Source: Pyrus communis
Taxonomy: Eukaryota > Streptophyta > Magnoliopsida > Rosales > Rosaceae
Direction: 5' to 3'
Length of the DNA: 64,000 bases
Assembly (NCBI RefSeq): GCF_963583255.1
Contig: NC_084811.1
Span: forward strand, 16,820,088-16,884,087
Positions 8,567 through 21,938 of the stretch are shown here, one piece after another (the first letter of the stretch is position 1; each line of letters starts with the position of its first letter). A program made the position numbers and the translations under genes. Below the pieces are notes generated by a model. That model was not told where the DNA came from. It worked only from the letters and a program-made list of their open reading frames with translations, and did no database searches.

Positions 8567-10741
8567 TGATAGGAGCATATTCATGCGACTTAAATGGCTT
8601 GTTCTCGTACATTTACGTTATGTTTCTTTAGTTATTTTAGTTCTTTATGCTTCTTTTGTGTGTTTTCAGGTTCTAAGGGCTTAGGGAGCAAGAAAGTGCA
8701 TTTTGAGGCTATTTGGAGCATTTTTGGGCATGGATTGGATAGCTTATCCATGGAGCCAAAGTTTGGACGAATTTGAAGGCCTTATTTTCACTTTGGACAT
8801 AAAACAAAGGGCCTAGCCCATTCTCTCTTAAACCAACCCCAAGGCCATGCATTTCCTTCCAATTCCAAAACCCACAATCACTTCAAAGGCCATGCAAATC
8901 CATATTCAACACCTTAAACTACAACCATGCATCATTACACCACCTTCTCCATCTTTATTCCACATATAATTCACCTTAGCTATCACATTCACACACATGC
9001 AATTACAAAACACCATCAAAGCCGTGCTTCCCCCTTTGTTCCCACCAAACACATGCACTCAAACAAAGCCAACCTAGCTAACCCTACATGCATTTTTTAT
9101 TCACTCTTCATCATTGCATACATCACCAAACACTTCCATTGTTGCCGTGCCTTTCCCTTCCATTTTCTGCACCTTTCCTCCTTGCAATTCCACATGTTTT
9201 CATCATCATAACCCACCTACAATCCACCTAATTCACAAAGCTTTTCCCAACAAACAATTTCACCAAACACATGCACCAAAACCTTCATTGCCGTGGGTTC
9301 CCTTGCCTTTCCAGCATTCCCCTTGTGCAATTCCAGCTTTCCACCCACTTTCCTAGCTATTTTTCACATGCATTGCAGCCACATTCTCACCCACTCTCTC
9401 CCTATATAAACCACACACACTTCATTCATTTGTCATTCATTCACTCCCCATTCAATTCACATCTCTCCATTTCTCACACCACAACACAAACACACACCAT
9501 CTTCACTTCCTGAAATTCCCTTCCTTGCCGTGGGTTTCTTTCCATTTTCTATCTTTCCTCATCCATTTCCATAAGTCCCCAATCCATTCAACACACCAAC
9601 AACATCCCTTAGACCTTGTGCCATAATAACGAAGAAGAGAAGAGTGCCTAAACGTTCATACAATTCAAGTTTGAGTTGTTGGAATGTTTAGGTGTTTCTT
9701 TGATTTCAATGTTTAAATTCAATTTTCTTTGTTTTGTAATGGAAGAGAAGAGTGCCTAAACGTTCATACAATTCAAGTTTGAGTTGTTGGAATGTTTAGG
9801 TATTTCTTTGATTTCAAAGTTATGAGGAACTAAACCCCCTTTAGCTAGGGGGTGATTCAAAATACATGTTTATGCTTGCATTATGAATTGATTACTTTTG
9901 GTTGGAATTTCATAAGTTGTGGATTCAATTTGTTTAACCGTTTGATTGATAACTTATTTATGAATGTTTATTAAGAATGCGCGCTTAATTTTCTTGCATA
10001 AATATGACGCTAGAATATAAGTGAATTTCACCTAATCGTAATGAACTTATATACACAAGTAGTGGAGGTTGCTTATAAACAATCGCGTTAAACGAATTCT
10101 TGGCATAAGTTTCATGCGTATTCCATAGTAACGAATGCCTCGTCGATGTTTATGATTTCCGTTGAACTTAATGATCTTTGTTGAATGTCTCTATCATGCG
10201 TATTCCATAGTTAGGGACTTTGATTAAGAATAGTTTGGTTGTAATGCGTATTCCATTCAATCCAATGAATCTAGGGAAATCTGAAAGTTAATTTAAGCGG
10301 ACCTAATTAACTTGGAGCATTAAGTTTCATAATTTATCGAAAGACCAACCGAAAATCAATCTTGTATGCAAGTGTAACATGTGTGGAGAAGAACCCCTTA
10401 GCTATTCCATCATCCATATTTTCATCACATTCATCTTTACTATCTGTTTTAAATTATAATCTGTACGTTTAATTTAATCTCGTCCAACCACAATCACCCC
10501 CCTTATTTTGTTAAGTCTTATTCATTTGATTTGTCTTATTTTATGTTTTTGAGTATTTGGACTCTTTTAAACTTGTTTTGAGTCTTTTAGTTTGTCTTAG
10601 TGTTTTAAAAGTTAGTTTTATTTATTTGAGTCAAGTATTTAGCATCCCTAGTTAATCCCCGGTTAGAACGATCCCCACTTACATCATTACTACAATTGTC
10701 ACAAATAGGGTTTAGTTTGTGTGCGTATAAATCACGCATCA
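8567..10741 (+). mobile_element. 3' LTR of element A, 2175 bp
   Basis: It begins TGATAGGAGCATATT and ends ATCACGCATCA. It contains the family landmarks: TTTTCGTGTG-like U3 start, a C-rich low-complexity section (8900-9600) coding for nothing, a duplicated GAATGTTTAGGT block (about 9640-9810), the CTAGGGGG box, and a terminal GTTAGAACGATCC..GTGTGCG segment. The next five bases TACGT (10742-10746) would be the target duplication, but the left partner is off-window. Confidence 0.9.
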
Positions 10742-12873
10742 TACGTTTAATCGTTATTTGGAGCCTGGTTGGCATGTTTGGAACCATACACGTACTCCCT
10801 TTCTCTCTGTCTCTTTTTCCCTGTTTCTCTCTCTCTCTTCCCCGAGCTCCTTTCTTTCTTCTTCTTCTTCCTTTAAACGTACGGACACACACCAAGAACC
10901 ATTATACCGTAGCAGATCGAGGAAACCAAGGGTGCAGTCGTGATCGTGAGGTCGAGGGGAGCACGAATATACCATTTTCAGGTAGGAACTTCGACGTTTT
11001 CACGTCGATTTCACAAGCTTCGATTTGTGTACTGTTCATGCAAAAATTATTCATTGAGTTTTTTGGATTTCTAAGCTCGTAGGTAGCTTGGTGGTGTCAC
11101 GAGGAGCCCAGGAGTGTTTCGTTGGAAGTGTTTTGACGTCGGGGAAGCTTGGTTCGAAGTTGGCCGAGTTTTAAGTTTTGAGACAGGTACGATCGCGTGG
11201 TTTTTAGCTTTTAAAAGTTGTATAACATGATTCTACTAGTCTAGGGCTTTCTTTTGGTCCAAGAATCATAGAAAATGGTTGAAAAACGAAGGAGAATAGT
11301 GAGTTTAAAGTTTTCCCAGTTTTCCGATGACCAGAGTCCGGCGAGGGTAGGCCGGAGAAGAAACAGGAATATTTCGTTAATTTTAACGGAATATTCCTAA
11401 CGGCAGTAACGGTATCCGGTTAAGTTTAACGGAATATTTCAGAATTTTAACGGAATATTCCTGACGGTGTCAATTGACACCGTCAGTGTGCATGGCACGT
11501 GGCCGCGCGTGGGGGCGCGTAGGTCCGTGCCTATTTTGGCGCGTGGGGGCGCGTGAGAGGTCCAAAAATTATTTTAAAAATATGGTTGTGATCCTGAGGT
11601 TGTGTAGAGCACGTTGGTATATTCATTTGTCCAATTTGAGCAATGTATGAGAAGTTATTACGAGAAGTTGGTTATGTGCTTTAAAGTTAACGTTTTTATA
11701 GCTATTTCGCATATAGGTGACACGTACCCCGAGGACGAGCATGCACACGCGAGGCAGGAGGGCTACGACCCTTCTACATACCAGTGAGTGGGCTTTTAGT
11801 TTTCCGTATATACCTATGTACTATATTTTCCCAGAACTTGAATAAATGTTTATTCATTATGCCATGCATTACATTATCGTTTTTCGTGCATCGTTGGGTA
11901 CGTTATTAGTTGCATATATTTATACATATGCATATTGGGTGCTGTGGACGCACAGGTAAGTGCCAGGTAAGCGTTATTCACGTTTATGTTTCAGTAATGG
12001 TTTGAGATAGTTAGAGAGCTCATAACCTGCACCCCCGGTGTTTGTGCTCCCGCCCGTGGCCAGGGCACAGTCCTTCACGTGATGTTCACCTCCCGCACCT
12101 TATGCTCACCTTGGATTCAAGGTAGGTGCACAGGCCTGTCGTACAGACCACTTTAGGTGGTTCCGACTCGTAGGTGACCCGCGATTATTCGCCCATTCTC
12201 CACGTGATCGTAGCACTTGTTTACACCCAGGCCTGTCGTACAGACCACTTTAGGTGGTTCCGACTCGTGGGCAGGTTTAGATATTGAGATTGAGATTGGA
12301 GCTCTAGATGCAGCCGTATAGGTCACGTTAGGTGACTCCGGCTGCCAGATTACATGATATTGATATGGTTATACCTGGGCACTTGCATATCACTATGAGA
12401 TTTCGGCATGGCATACTATTTGAGCATGTTTGGCATATGTATTATGTGTATATATTTTCTGGGAAGTATACAGGTTTTACGGCGAGGGGTTAGAAAGTAT
12501 TTTATAAATGGTTTTCGAAAGCTTTGTTTTTGCCCACTCACACTTTTGTTTTGCGCCCCTCCAGGTTCTAGTTAAGTAGCAGTTCCGGTGGTTTCCCAGA
12601 GGGCTTGTTCGGCATTTCTGACAGACACCTATCATTGTAGGGTCACCTTCGGGTGAACTATTGTCGCATATTTTTCTTTTGGACTACTGTTGTCTGGCTC
12701 TGAATTTGTGACTCACACGCTAGCACTTGTTTTAGTACATTGTATGCTAGTTGGTTTTTTTTTTTTATTTACTCGTACTTTATATTACTACTTTATTAGC
12801 TTCCGCACGTGCACATGGCTACGTCACCTTAGTGTGACGGCCAGCACGCTCCGATCTCAGTCGGGGTATGTCA
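10742..12873 (+). mobile_element. Right part of a long LTR from a second family
   Basis: Positions about 12000-12370 match 24125-24400 of the complete solo LTR at 21939-25331, including paired hairpins GACCAC..GTGGTT. It ends GTATGTCA at 12873, like the GTGTGTCA end of that LTR. Its left part was displaced by the insertion of element A and is off-window. The CT-rich stretch at 10795-10870 and GT-rich splice-like sites suggest a transcribed leader. A Tekay/Del-like chromovirus origin is possible from LTR size only. Confidence 0.65.
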
Positions 12874-13715
12874 TGTGCCACGCCTACCGTCCATTGAAGT
12901 TGCTAAAATTTTCAGAGTTCATTCTCTCTTTGTTTTAAGTTTCAATGTTTATTTTAGATTATTTTTCAGTTTTGATGAACAAGTGTAACTAAGTTTCTTT
13001 TTAGTTAGAGGTGAATTTGAAGCCATGATCATAAATTTTATATAAATTGATTACATCCAGTTATTGTTTCATGAAACATGAATGCGATTTACTTATCTGC
13101 TTCATAGAAAACTTATTCTTGTATGTTTATTAAGCATGCATACTTGGTTTGCATGCAGGGATTTGATGCTAGAATATAAGGGAATTTCACCCAGTCGTTA
13201 TGAAGTTATATTTGCAAGTAGTAAAAGTCACTAGTCATGATTGAGTTAAGCAAATCCTTGGAAGGAGTATCATGCATTTCATAGTTACGAATGCTTTGTC
13301 AATGCTTATGATTTTGACAGAACTTAATGATCTTCGAGATGTATCTCTATCATGCTTTTCATAGTTAGGGAACTTCAGAAGAATAATTTGGTTGCGTCGC
13401 TGAGTCCAATTCAATGAATTTAGGAAAATCTGAGAGTTAATTAGTGTTCTTCACAGTTAGTTTGGGGTATTGTCAATCATGGTTTATAGGAAGAATAACT
13501 GAAAATTGATTTGTATGCATATGATTCATGTGTGGAGAAGAATCCTTTAGCTATCCTTTCATCCATATTTCATTCACAACTTAATTTACTTGCTGCCATT
13601 TACTTTTGGTTTTATTAAATTCGTCCAAAATCCCCCCATTCATTGTTTTGTTGTTAGTTTAACTTAGTTTTCAGTTTTATAAGTTTAATTTGTGTTGATT
13701 AGAATCTCTTCTAAT

Positions 13716-15586
13716 TGATGCGTGATTTATACGCACACAAATTAAACCCTCTTTTCGTCAAATTGTAGTAAGTATATAAGTAGGGATCGTTCTGGACCGG
13801 GGATTAGGAGGGATTGTTAATCACTTGGATTTGACTCAAAAACGTAAAAACGTAATAATAAACACTAAACTAGACTCAAAGAATGTAAAACTAAACTTTA
13901 AAACACTAAGACAAACCAAAGACTCAAAATGCTTTTAAAAACACAAACTAAAATGATTTCTAACTAAATTGACATTAAAGTAAAGGGGGATTTAAGTTTA
14001 TACGAAATTAAATTAAATGAACAAATTAAAACAGAATGTAAATATGAAATTGATGAAATAGAATGGATGAATGCTAGCTAAGGGGTTCATCTCCACATAT
14101 GTTACACTTGCATAATAAAAAGATTTCCAATTACATTTCAATAAATTATGAAACTCATCACCCCGGGTTAATTAGGTCCGCTTAAATTAACCGTCAAGTT
14201 TTCCTTAAGTTAATGAATTGGATGGGTTAGCGCAACGCAATTCACAACATTCTCCAAAAGTCCTTTACGTGAACAGCACAATAAAGATACAATCAAAGAT
14301 CATTAAGCATTATGAAAACTATAAGTGTTGACGAGGCATTCGTTACTATGATGAGCATGAAACTCGTGCCAAGAATTCATTTAACGCGATTGTTTATAAG
14401 CAACCTCCACTACTTGTGAATATAAGTTCATAACGATTAGGTGAAAATCACTTATATTCTAGCGTCATATTCATGCATGAAAATTAAGCGCGCATTCTTA
14501 ATAAACATACATAAATAAGTTATCAATCAAACGGTTAAACAAATTGAATCAACAACTTATGAAATGCAATTAGAAGTAATCAAATCAAAATGCAAGCATA
14601 AACATATATTTCGAATCACCCCCTAGCTAAGGGGGGGTTTAGTTCCTCATACAAAACAAAGAGAATTAAAATTAAACATTGAAATCAAAGAAACACCTAA
14701 ACATTCCAACAACTCAAACTTGAATTGTATGAACGTTTAGGCCCTCTTCTCTTCCTCTTTATTGTAGCATAAGGTCTAAGGATAGTTGGTTTGGGGGAAT
14801 GGAAGTGTGGAATGGAGTGAGGAGTGATGGAAATGGAAAGATGGTTTTTGGATTCTAAGGGAGACTCAAGGCTAAGAGAGAAAGGGATGTGTTTGTGGTG
14901 AGTTGTGTATGAAATGAGATGTCCATGAATGAATGAATGCAAGGGTATTTATAGGAGTAGTGGAGGGAACATATGGCTATGTCATTTGTAGGTGAAGTAG
15001 GTGGATGTTGTAGGTGAAGTAGGTGGATGTTGTAGGTGAAGTAGGTGAAGTAGGTGGATGTTGTAGGTGAAGTAGGTTGTGAAAACATGTGAATGCATGT
15101 GTTGATGAATGATAAGTGATATGATATGTGATGAGTGATATGTGGTGTGTGATAAGTGATATGTGATAAGTGATTGAGTGTATGATATGATAAGTGGTGA
15201 ATGATATGTGATAAGTGATATGTGGTGTATGATAAGTGGTAAGTGATATGTGGTGTGTGATAAGTGGGAGTGTGGAATGTTGGAATGTTATGCACGGCTA
15301 AGGATAAAGGAAAGGTTTAAATGTCCTAAAACTAAAGGGAACAAGGTTCCAACACTTTGGTCTTCAATTAGGTCTTCAATTTCGTCCAACACTTTGGCTT
15401 CAAGCATAAGCTATCCGTCCTTAGCCCAAAAGTGCTCCAAAAGTCTCCAAAATGCATCTTTTTGCTCCTTTAGCCCTTTGGACCTACAAACACACGAAAA
15501 TAGCTTAAAGTACTAAAATAACTAAAGAAACATAACGTAAATGCACGAGAACAAGCTATTTAAGTTGCATGAATATGCTCCTATCA
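13716..15586 (-). mobile_element. Solo Athila-like LTR, TSD CTAAT
   Basis: It runs from TGATGCGTGATTTATACGC to CTCCTATCA, 1871 bp, flanked by CTAAT at 13711-13715 and 15587-15591. There is no internal region, so it is a solo LTR from intra-element recombination. It contains a 22-bp minisatellite (about 14985-15075) and the GATAAGTGATATG simple repeat (about 15110-15265). Confidence 0.93.
14985..15075 (-). repeat. 22-bp minisatellite in LTR
   Basis: Direct repeats of a ~22-bp unit around TAGGTGAAGTAGGTGGATGT, with one shortened unit. The same array, longer, occurs in the LTR of M3 (about 60857-61030), so unit number varies between LTR copies. Confidence 0.8.
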
Positions 15587-15677
15587 CTAATCCCCGGAAT
15601 AGAACGATCCCTACTTACTCGTCCTACGATTGTATAATTTATAGTGTTTAATTTGTGTGTTAGTTTCTACCACATCA

Positions 15678-16890
15678 ATATGAGGGCTATCTTTACAAAC
15701 AAAACTACAATGTTGTCATGAAAAAGTTTCGTATCTTATTTTCTTTTACAAATCGATTTCCAGTTATTATTCCTATAAACCAGGAATGACAATGCCCCAA
15801 ATTAATCGTGAACAATACTAATTAACTCTCAGATTTTCCTAATTTCATTGAATTGGACTCAGCAACGCAATCAAATTATTCTTATCAAGTTCCCTATATG
15901 AACAGCATGATAGAGATGCATATCAAAGATCATTAAGTTTCGTGAAAATCATAAGCATTGACAAGGCATTCGTAACTATGAACTGCATGATACTCCTGCT
16001 AGGAATTTACTTAACATAATCATGACTAGTGACCTTTACTACTTGTAAATATAACTTCAGAATTAGGTGAAATTCCCTTATACTCTAGCATCAAATCCCT
16101 ACATGCAAACTAAGTGTGTACCCTTAATAAACATACAAGAATAAGTTCTCTATAAAGTAGATAAGCAAATCACATTCATGTTTTATGAAACAATAACTGG
16201 ATGTACTCAATTCATATAAAACATATGATCATGGATTCGAATTCACCTCTAGCTAAAAAGAAATTTAGTTACACATGTTCAACATAACTGAAAAACAATC
16301 TAAAATAAACATTGAAACTTAAAACAAAGATAGAAAGAACTCTGAAAAATTCCAACAACTTCAATGGAATCTCTGCAGGAATTTCATATATATAGGGGGA
16401 ATGGCTGAATCCAAGGAGGAAAAGGTTTTGGGTGTTTGAATGGATTATGACTCCTAGAATTAGATGGGAAATATTTAGAATAGGATAAGGATTCCTTTTG
16501 CAGCTGGAGATAATATGAGATAATGTTGGATAAAGTGGAATGATGTTTGGATAAGATAAGATAAGTTTAACTGGATAAGCTAAGATAAGTTTGGATAAGA
16601 TTGGATAAGATTATGTCTTTCTTTGTCTTCCAAGCTTCCAAATTTGATTCCTCCAGATTTTAGCACATATTTAGCACATGTTAGACACCAAAAACGTCCA
16701 GCCCCACTGCTCCACACGCATACTATCCAATCCAAGTCCCAAACTGCTCCAAATTGCTCCATTTGGCCATTTATTGTCATCTTTACCAATTGGACCTACA
16801 ATAATACGAAAATAACTTAAATTACGATAATAAATGGAAATTAACTAAGTAAATGCAAAGAAATAAGATAGCATAAATATGCTTCTATCA
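15678..16890 (-). mobile_element. Partial diverged Athila-like LTR
   Basis: From about 15750 it mirrors 12890-13500 in reverse complement (TTTCCAGTTATT, CACCTCTAGCTAAAAAGAAATTTAG) and ends ATATGCTTCTATCA at 16890. The expected TGATG start is missing; 15678-15750 is unassigned. It abuts a second-family LTR fragment at 16891. Confidence 0.6.
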
Positions 16891-18050
16891 GATCGCGGGT
16901 CACCTACGAGTCGGAACCACCTATTGTGGTCTATATGACAGGCTACCACCAAAACTTGGATGCAAGATGAGCGTGCGGTGCGGGAGGTGAACAATCACAT
17001 GAAAGCTGTGCCCTGGCCTCGGGTAGGAGCACTAACACCGGGGTGAAGCATAATAAGCTCTAAATGCATAAATGCATAGCAATATGCAATGCAACAAGAC
17101 CAATCACATGCTAACTCACCTGAAGCTTACCTGAGCCTCTGTAGCATCAAATAGTATAATTCACCATTCTTACTAATGCAACAATATAGTAATAAGCAGT
17201 ATAGACATGGCATACAAGGCATAAATTCAACTACAAAAAATGTTTTCTGGAAATCGTAAAGCATATATATATATAAACAAATGCCCACTCACTGATACGT
17301 AGCAGGATCGTAGCCCCCTTGCTTTGCTTGTCCACGCTCGTCCTCAAGGTACGCCTCACCTGACGTCGTCAACATATTCTGTCAATTTTGAGGAAATACT
17401 CGCTTGCTTCTCCAGTCACCCTTGTCGTCCACTGCCGTCTGGTTCGCAGGTTTCTAGAAAAATATCACTGGATTTCTATTAGAAGTCTAAAATCTAACGG
17501 AAATGGTCAGAAAATCCCTCAACAGCTTCAACCAAAACTGGAGTTCCTCAAAACCGTGTGATCCAGCGTCAACGCAACCTTAAATATACTCTAAAGTGCT
17601 AGCGAAGTTGCGTCAAAACCTTTCCAAGTCCTAAAACCTCTTAATCTTACCGGGATCACGTCGGAGAAACTTTGCTCCTCGTCGGATCTCGCGAGTTAAC
17701 GTGTTATAGCTCACCAACTAAGAAACTAAGGGTACCACTGGGTTCTTGAATTCGAAAGGATAGTGATGCTGGTGATTTCCAGTTTGATCCGTGTTGATTC
17801 GAGGTGTAAGTGAGCTGGGGGTGTCTTAAGTGTAATAAGAAGAAGGAAGAGGAAGTCTCGAGAAAAAGAGAGAGAGAGAGTAGTTTTAATTGGTCTAAAA
17901 GAAAGAAAATATCTATTGGCTAGGGAGGATAGAAACTAAAATAATTGGTAGACAAGGATAGTAATAAAATAATATAGAGCCACATATACATCCATGTCAC
18001 TTTGTTATTAAAGGCACAAACGTCAATTTACATATTCGGGGAGAAAATCA
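16891..18050 (-). mobile_element. Fragment of second-family LTR, reverse orientation
   Basis: It starts GATCGCGGGTCACC, the complement of 12170-12190. It continues with the hairpin-associated block and the GCAGGATCGTAGCC..GTCCACGCTCGTCCTC block (complement of about 11730-11780), then an AGAGAGAG run (about 17865-17880) matching the CT-rich run at 10800-10840. The right boundary is approximate. Confidence 0.55.
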
Positions 18051-19748
18051 CATAGAAAATAAGAGCACACCACAAAGTAGCACACAAATGTCCTATTGAT
18101 TTTCCTTATTAACACTAAGATTTTTCAATTGTAGCATATGAAAATAAGGGTCTTTCCCGCAGAAGATTGTTTTATCTAACTACTTAAAATGTCACAAAGA
18201 CTGTGTTGCTGTCCCTACTGACCAGTCACTGAAAAATAATTATTAGACTAACTTATTTTTGGGATTTTTGGAGTTGATTTGCTATTTAAATTAAATCGAA
18301 CAAAAACAGAACAGAAACAGATTTTTAAATAGTTCACAAATTAAGAAAAACGAGTTAGGGGAATTGCTATCCACCACCAAATAATCATGCAAACATGTTA
18401 TGTTTCATTCAAATTCCTTTCATTTTCGGATGAAGATGCTCAAGTTAGCTCAATGTTAGAACTCAACCTATTACTCTTTCTTATGTAGTATGTTAAGAGA
18501 ATGGCATTTTCAACTTAACTTAGTCCCTAACATGCAATCTAGAATAGTGTGTTCACAGATTTAACAAGTAGAAATCATTAAGAATGAAAAGAGTTCGAGT
18601 CGTCACAAGGCATCGTAAGTACTAGCGTTGTCTTGCTTATCCTAGAAATTGATTCACATGTTAATCGCAATTAACAAGTACTACTCTAGAACATATGTGG
18701 GTCCTCATTCGACAAGGGCAGGCACACACATATTCATAGCATTAGAATCCTAGATATGCTTACTAAGTATGCATCCGCAGAAAACACATAAAGAATTCAT
18801 CAATGAGAAAAATAGTGAACCAATTTTCATCAATTCATAAAAGTAATTCAAACGAAATGTCATAACAAAATTGCAATCATATTCGGGGCTTCAAAATAGC
18901 CCCTAACTACTAAAATTAGTTACACATAATTCTCAAATTAAACCAGAAGAAAGACATGAGTTTGAGAAGATAAAACCGAAAGAAGAAAATGCCAAGATTT
19001 CCTCCTTCCTTTCCTTCCTTCCCTAACGCAGCAGCCTTGCCTTTTTTCCTTGCTTTCCTTCTTTTTTTTCTATCTTTTTTTTCCCTCTTTTTTTCCCTCT
19101 TTTTTCCCCTCTTTTTCGCTGCAACCTGCAGCCCTTTTCTTCTTTTCTGCTGCCACAGTTTTTTCTCCATAACTCACCCCACTAACAGCCATTTAGTGAT
19201 GACAATAAGTGAGAGGAAATGCTAAAACAATTGTAACTCTTTGGGAAGCCTTTATACCCATTACTCCCTCTTAATTTTCCATTTCCTCTGATATTTGAAT
19301 AGGTGTCAGCTGACTTGTTCTTGGCTGCATCAGTTTTGGCTGCTAGGTTTATAGGATTTATTGCTTTCAATGCTTTCTTGTCAGTTACAAACTGCTCAGC
19401 CTCTTGGGAACCTTTCAGTGTTAGAATGGCCATAACTTCTTCTAGAAAAATGATATTAACAATCCGTGAAATGCTCCAGAAAATAGACATCCGTAGCTTT
19501 CCAAGTATATAAGGCTCATTCTCTAATTCATTCTGAGCTGTCTGAAACTTGCTTCCAAAGTTAGCTGACCTGCACAGGCAGTTTTGATGAATTTGTTACT
19601 TAAAATTCCACTTGTGTTATTTTTCTTTTCTTTACTTGACAAATCCTACAAAACACAAAAACAAAGTAAATAGCTCAAAAATATAAGGAACTAACTAAGA
19701 AAAGACAAGTGAATTTGATGTAAAATTTATATAAATATGAGCTTATCA
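18051..19748 (-). mobile_element. Diverged LTR-like sequence ending TATCA
   Basis: It ends TATGAGCTTATCA at 19748, comparable to the ATGCTCCTATCA end of the main family, and has family-like landmarks in reverse (CTAAAATTAGTTACACAT near 18910; CTAGATATGCTTACTAAG near 18750). A CT-rich section (19000-19140) equals the low-complexity part of other LTRs. No TSD was found, and the left edge is uncertain. Confidence 0.4.
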
Positions 19749-20078
19749 TGTAACCGATTCTTAGTAAAAATGCAAGCAAATCATTCCTACAAGAACCACA
19801 TAACTGGTGCTTCTTGTAAAAAGCACTTCAAGTGCCCCTGCTCAACATATTGTGTTTTGTCTTATTGTCTCTATAAAAACATGTTGACGTGGCTAAACCG
19901 TAGCCATTCAAATAAGAGGAAAGGGAAGGGGAGAGAGATTAGGAGGGGAGAGAATCCTCTTCCATACTTGTCATAGGTTAAAAAGTTCTTTTTTATTATT
20001 TTTTTAAACAAGTGACAATATCTATCACTAAGAGGGTGGGGAGTAGGCTAAGCCTTACAATGAGTTTGCCATAATAAT
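19749..20078. other. Unassigned sequence plus 3' part of an interrupted SINE-like element
   Basis: From 19749 to about 19985 I see nothing recognisable apart from a GA-rich stretch near 19917-19955. About 20000-20078 continues, after removal of the solo LTR at 20079-25586, into the SINE-like sequence at 25592-25685. Confidence 0.45.
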
Positions 20079-21938
20079 TGATAGGAGCATATTTAGGCGA
20101 CTTAGTTAGCTTGTTTTCATGCATTTATGTTGTTAGTTCATAGTTATTTTAGTAGTTTAAGCTATTTTCGTGTGTTTATAGGTTCATATGGCTAAGGAAG
20201 CAAAAAGAAGCATTTTGGAGCAAAATTGGACTTGGAATGGATAGCATACGCTTGGAGCAAAAGGAATGGACGAAATTGAAGACCTAAAGGTGTTAGGATT
20301 CCTAGTCACAAGAGGATTCCTAAACAAAAAAGGAATCCTAGTCAAAGAAGGTTTCCTATTTGAAGAAGGAAAGTAAAGCCAAGGTTTACTATTTCCTATT
20401 TTGGTTTAATCTTTCCTAATCCTAAAAGACCTCATGTTTCAGCAACATTGAAGACTCCTATGCATTTTAGGACACAAATCAAGCCTTCCTTGCAACTTAA
20501 GTATCTTTGCCGTGCATCCCATAAGTGTTTCCCTTCCTTGCCGTGCAAGGGAGGTACTTGTTGCCTATTCTATGTCATTAAACTACATTCCTTTTCACCT
20601 CAATCTCAGCCACACCTTACATACCTTTTCTATCCCAAATCCTTGCCTAATTTCAGCCTTAAAACACATTCCCTTTCTTACAATTCAAGGCCGCAAGTTA
20701 CTTTCCCTTTTCCCTTTGATTTCTAATTTCATATCTCCTTTTCCTTAGGGGTTTGGGGGTCCAATCCTTTCCTAAATTATGTAATAAACCTCAGGATTCT
20801 TTCTCCCAAATAAATACCAAAGCCACACCCTCATTCAACCCTAATCACTCTCACACATAATCTGCCATCATTCACAAATTCCTATGCTTTGTTGCAGCCT
20901 TCAACTCTCCTTCCACCATTCATACACTTTCATACCTTCACCCAAACATCCATACATCATTCCCAACCTTTGCCGCACTACCCTACCAACCTAAACCTAT
21001 TCATAACCCAGAAATCCATCCAAAATCATCCCTAGACTCTTGTGCCGCAACCTTGCAAGGAAGAAGAGAAGAAGAAGAAGCCTTGGACGTTTGTGCATTC
21101 AAGTTGGAGTGTTGGAACGTTTTTAGGTGTAATCTATCTTTCGTTTTCAATGTTTAATTCAATTTTCCTTTGTGTTGTTGTGAACATGAGAGGCTAAACT
21201 CGTTTTAGCTAGGGGAGGCTTTGAATTCATGATTACGTTTATAATATGAGTTGATTAATTCCAGTTGTGATTTCATAAATTGTAAATGCAATTTACTTAA
21301 CCGTTTGATGGATAACTTATTCTTGTATGTTGATTAGGGAGGCCTACTTAATTTGCATGCTTGAATTTGGTGCTAGAATACAAGGGAGTTTCACACAATC
21401 GTCACAAACTTATATTCACAAGTAGTTAAGGTTGTTTTCACAATCATGTTAAGTAAATTCCTAGCATGAGTATCATGATGTCATAGTTACAAGTGCTTTG
21501 TCAATACTTATGATTTTCATTGAACGTAATGATCTTTGATTGTATCTCTATTATGATGTCATGTAGGGAACTTTTGAAGAATGCTTTGGGTTGTCGTATG
21601 AAGTCATCCAATCCATAACTTAAGGAAAATCTGAGGATTAATTAGTGATGTCACGGTTAATCTGGGGTGTTGAGGTTCATGGTTTATCGGAAAAGTAACT
21701 GGAAATCAATTTGTGTTTGAATGTATCATGTGTGGAAAAGTATCCCCTAGCTATCTAATCATCCATTGGCTTTCCTAAATTCGTCAAAATCTCTTTTAAG
21801 TCTTTTATTTACTTGTTTTCACTTAAATTCGTCCAAAACCCAATCTCCTTTACTTACTTGTTTCAAATCTGTCGTAAAGTGTGTTTTTGAGTCTTTTGAG
21901 TCAAAACTAATTCTATTTTCGTCCAAATTAAGTCCTAG

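Larger units (their letters stand above)
410..10741 (+). mobile_element. Element A: Athila/Tat-type Ty3/gypsy retrotransposon, 5' part missing
   Basis: In order: gag C-terminal region, protease, RT, RNase H, integrase (410-4692), a spacer, an antisense ORF (4956-5639), a divergent regulatory-looking block, a long 3' non-coding region, a polypurine tract (8552-8562) and a 3' LTR (8567-10741). The 5' LTR, PBS and gag N-terminus are not in the window because another LTR (1-409) is inserted in gag and everything left of it is off-window. The flank after the 3' LTR (10742 onward) is an LTR of a different family, so A is itself nested. The protease motif, absence of a chromodomain and long LTR fit the Athila/Tat branch. 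Confidence 0.9.
12874..15677 (+). mobile_element. Right half of an Athila-like LTR, split by a solo LTR
   Basis: Positions 12890-13715 resemble the 3' half of family LTRs (TTAGTTAGAGGTGAATT box, GATGCTAGAATATAAG, AATCTGA.AGTTAATT). The end resumes at 15592 (CCCCGGAATAGAACGATCC) and stops at ACCACATCA (15677). The 13716-15586 solo LTR interrupts it. Its left half is beyond the nested second-family LTR and element A. Confidence 0.65.

Noticed and set aside
8927..9513. Overlapping His/Pro/Ser-rich ORFs in the LTR of A, and similar ones at 36250-36912, 47090-47802 and 54733-55445
   Set aside because: They come from C/A-rich low-complexity LTR sequence open in several frames at once, with no domain; the copies match only because the LTRs match.
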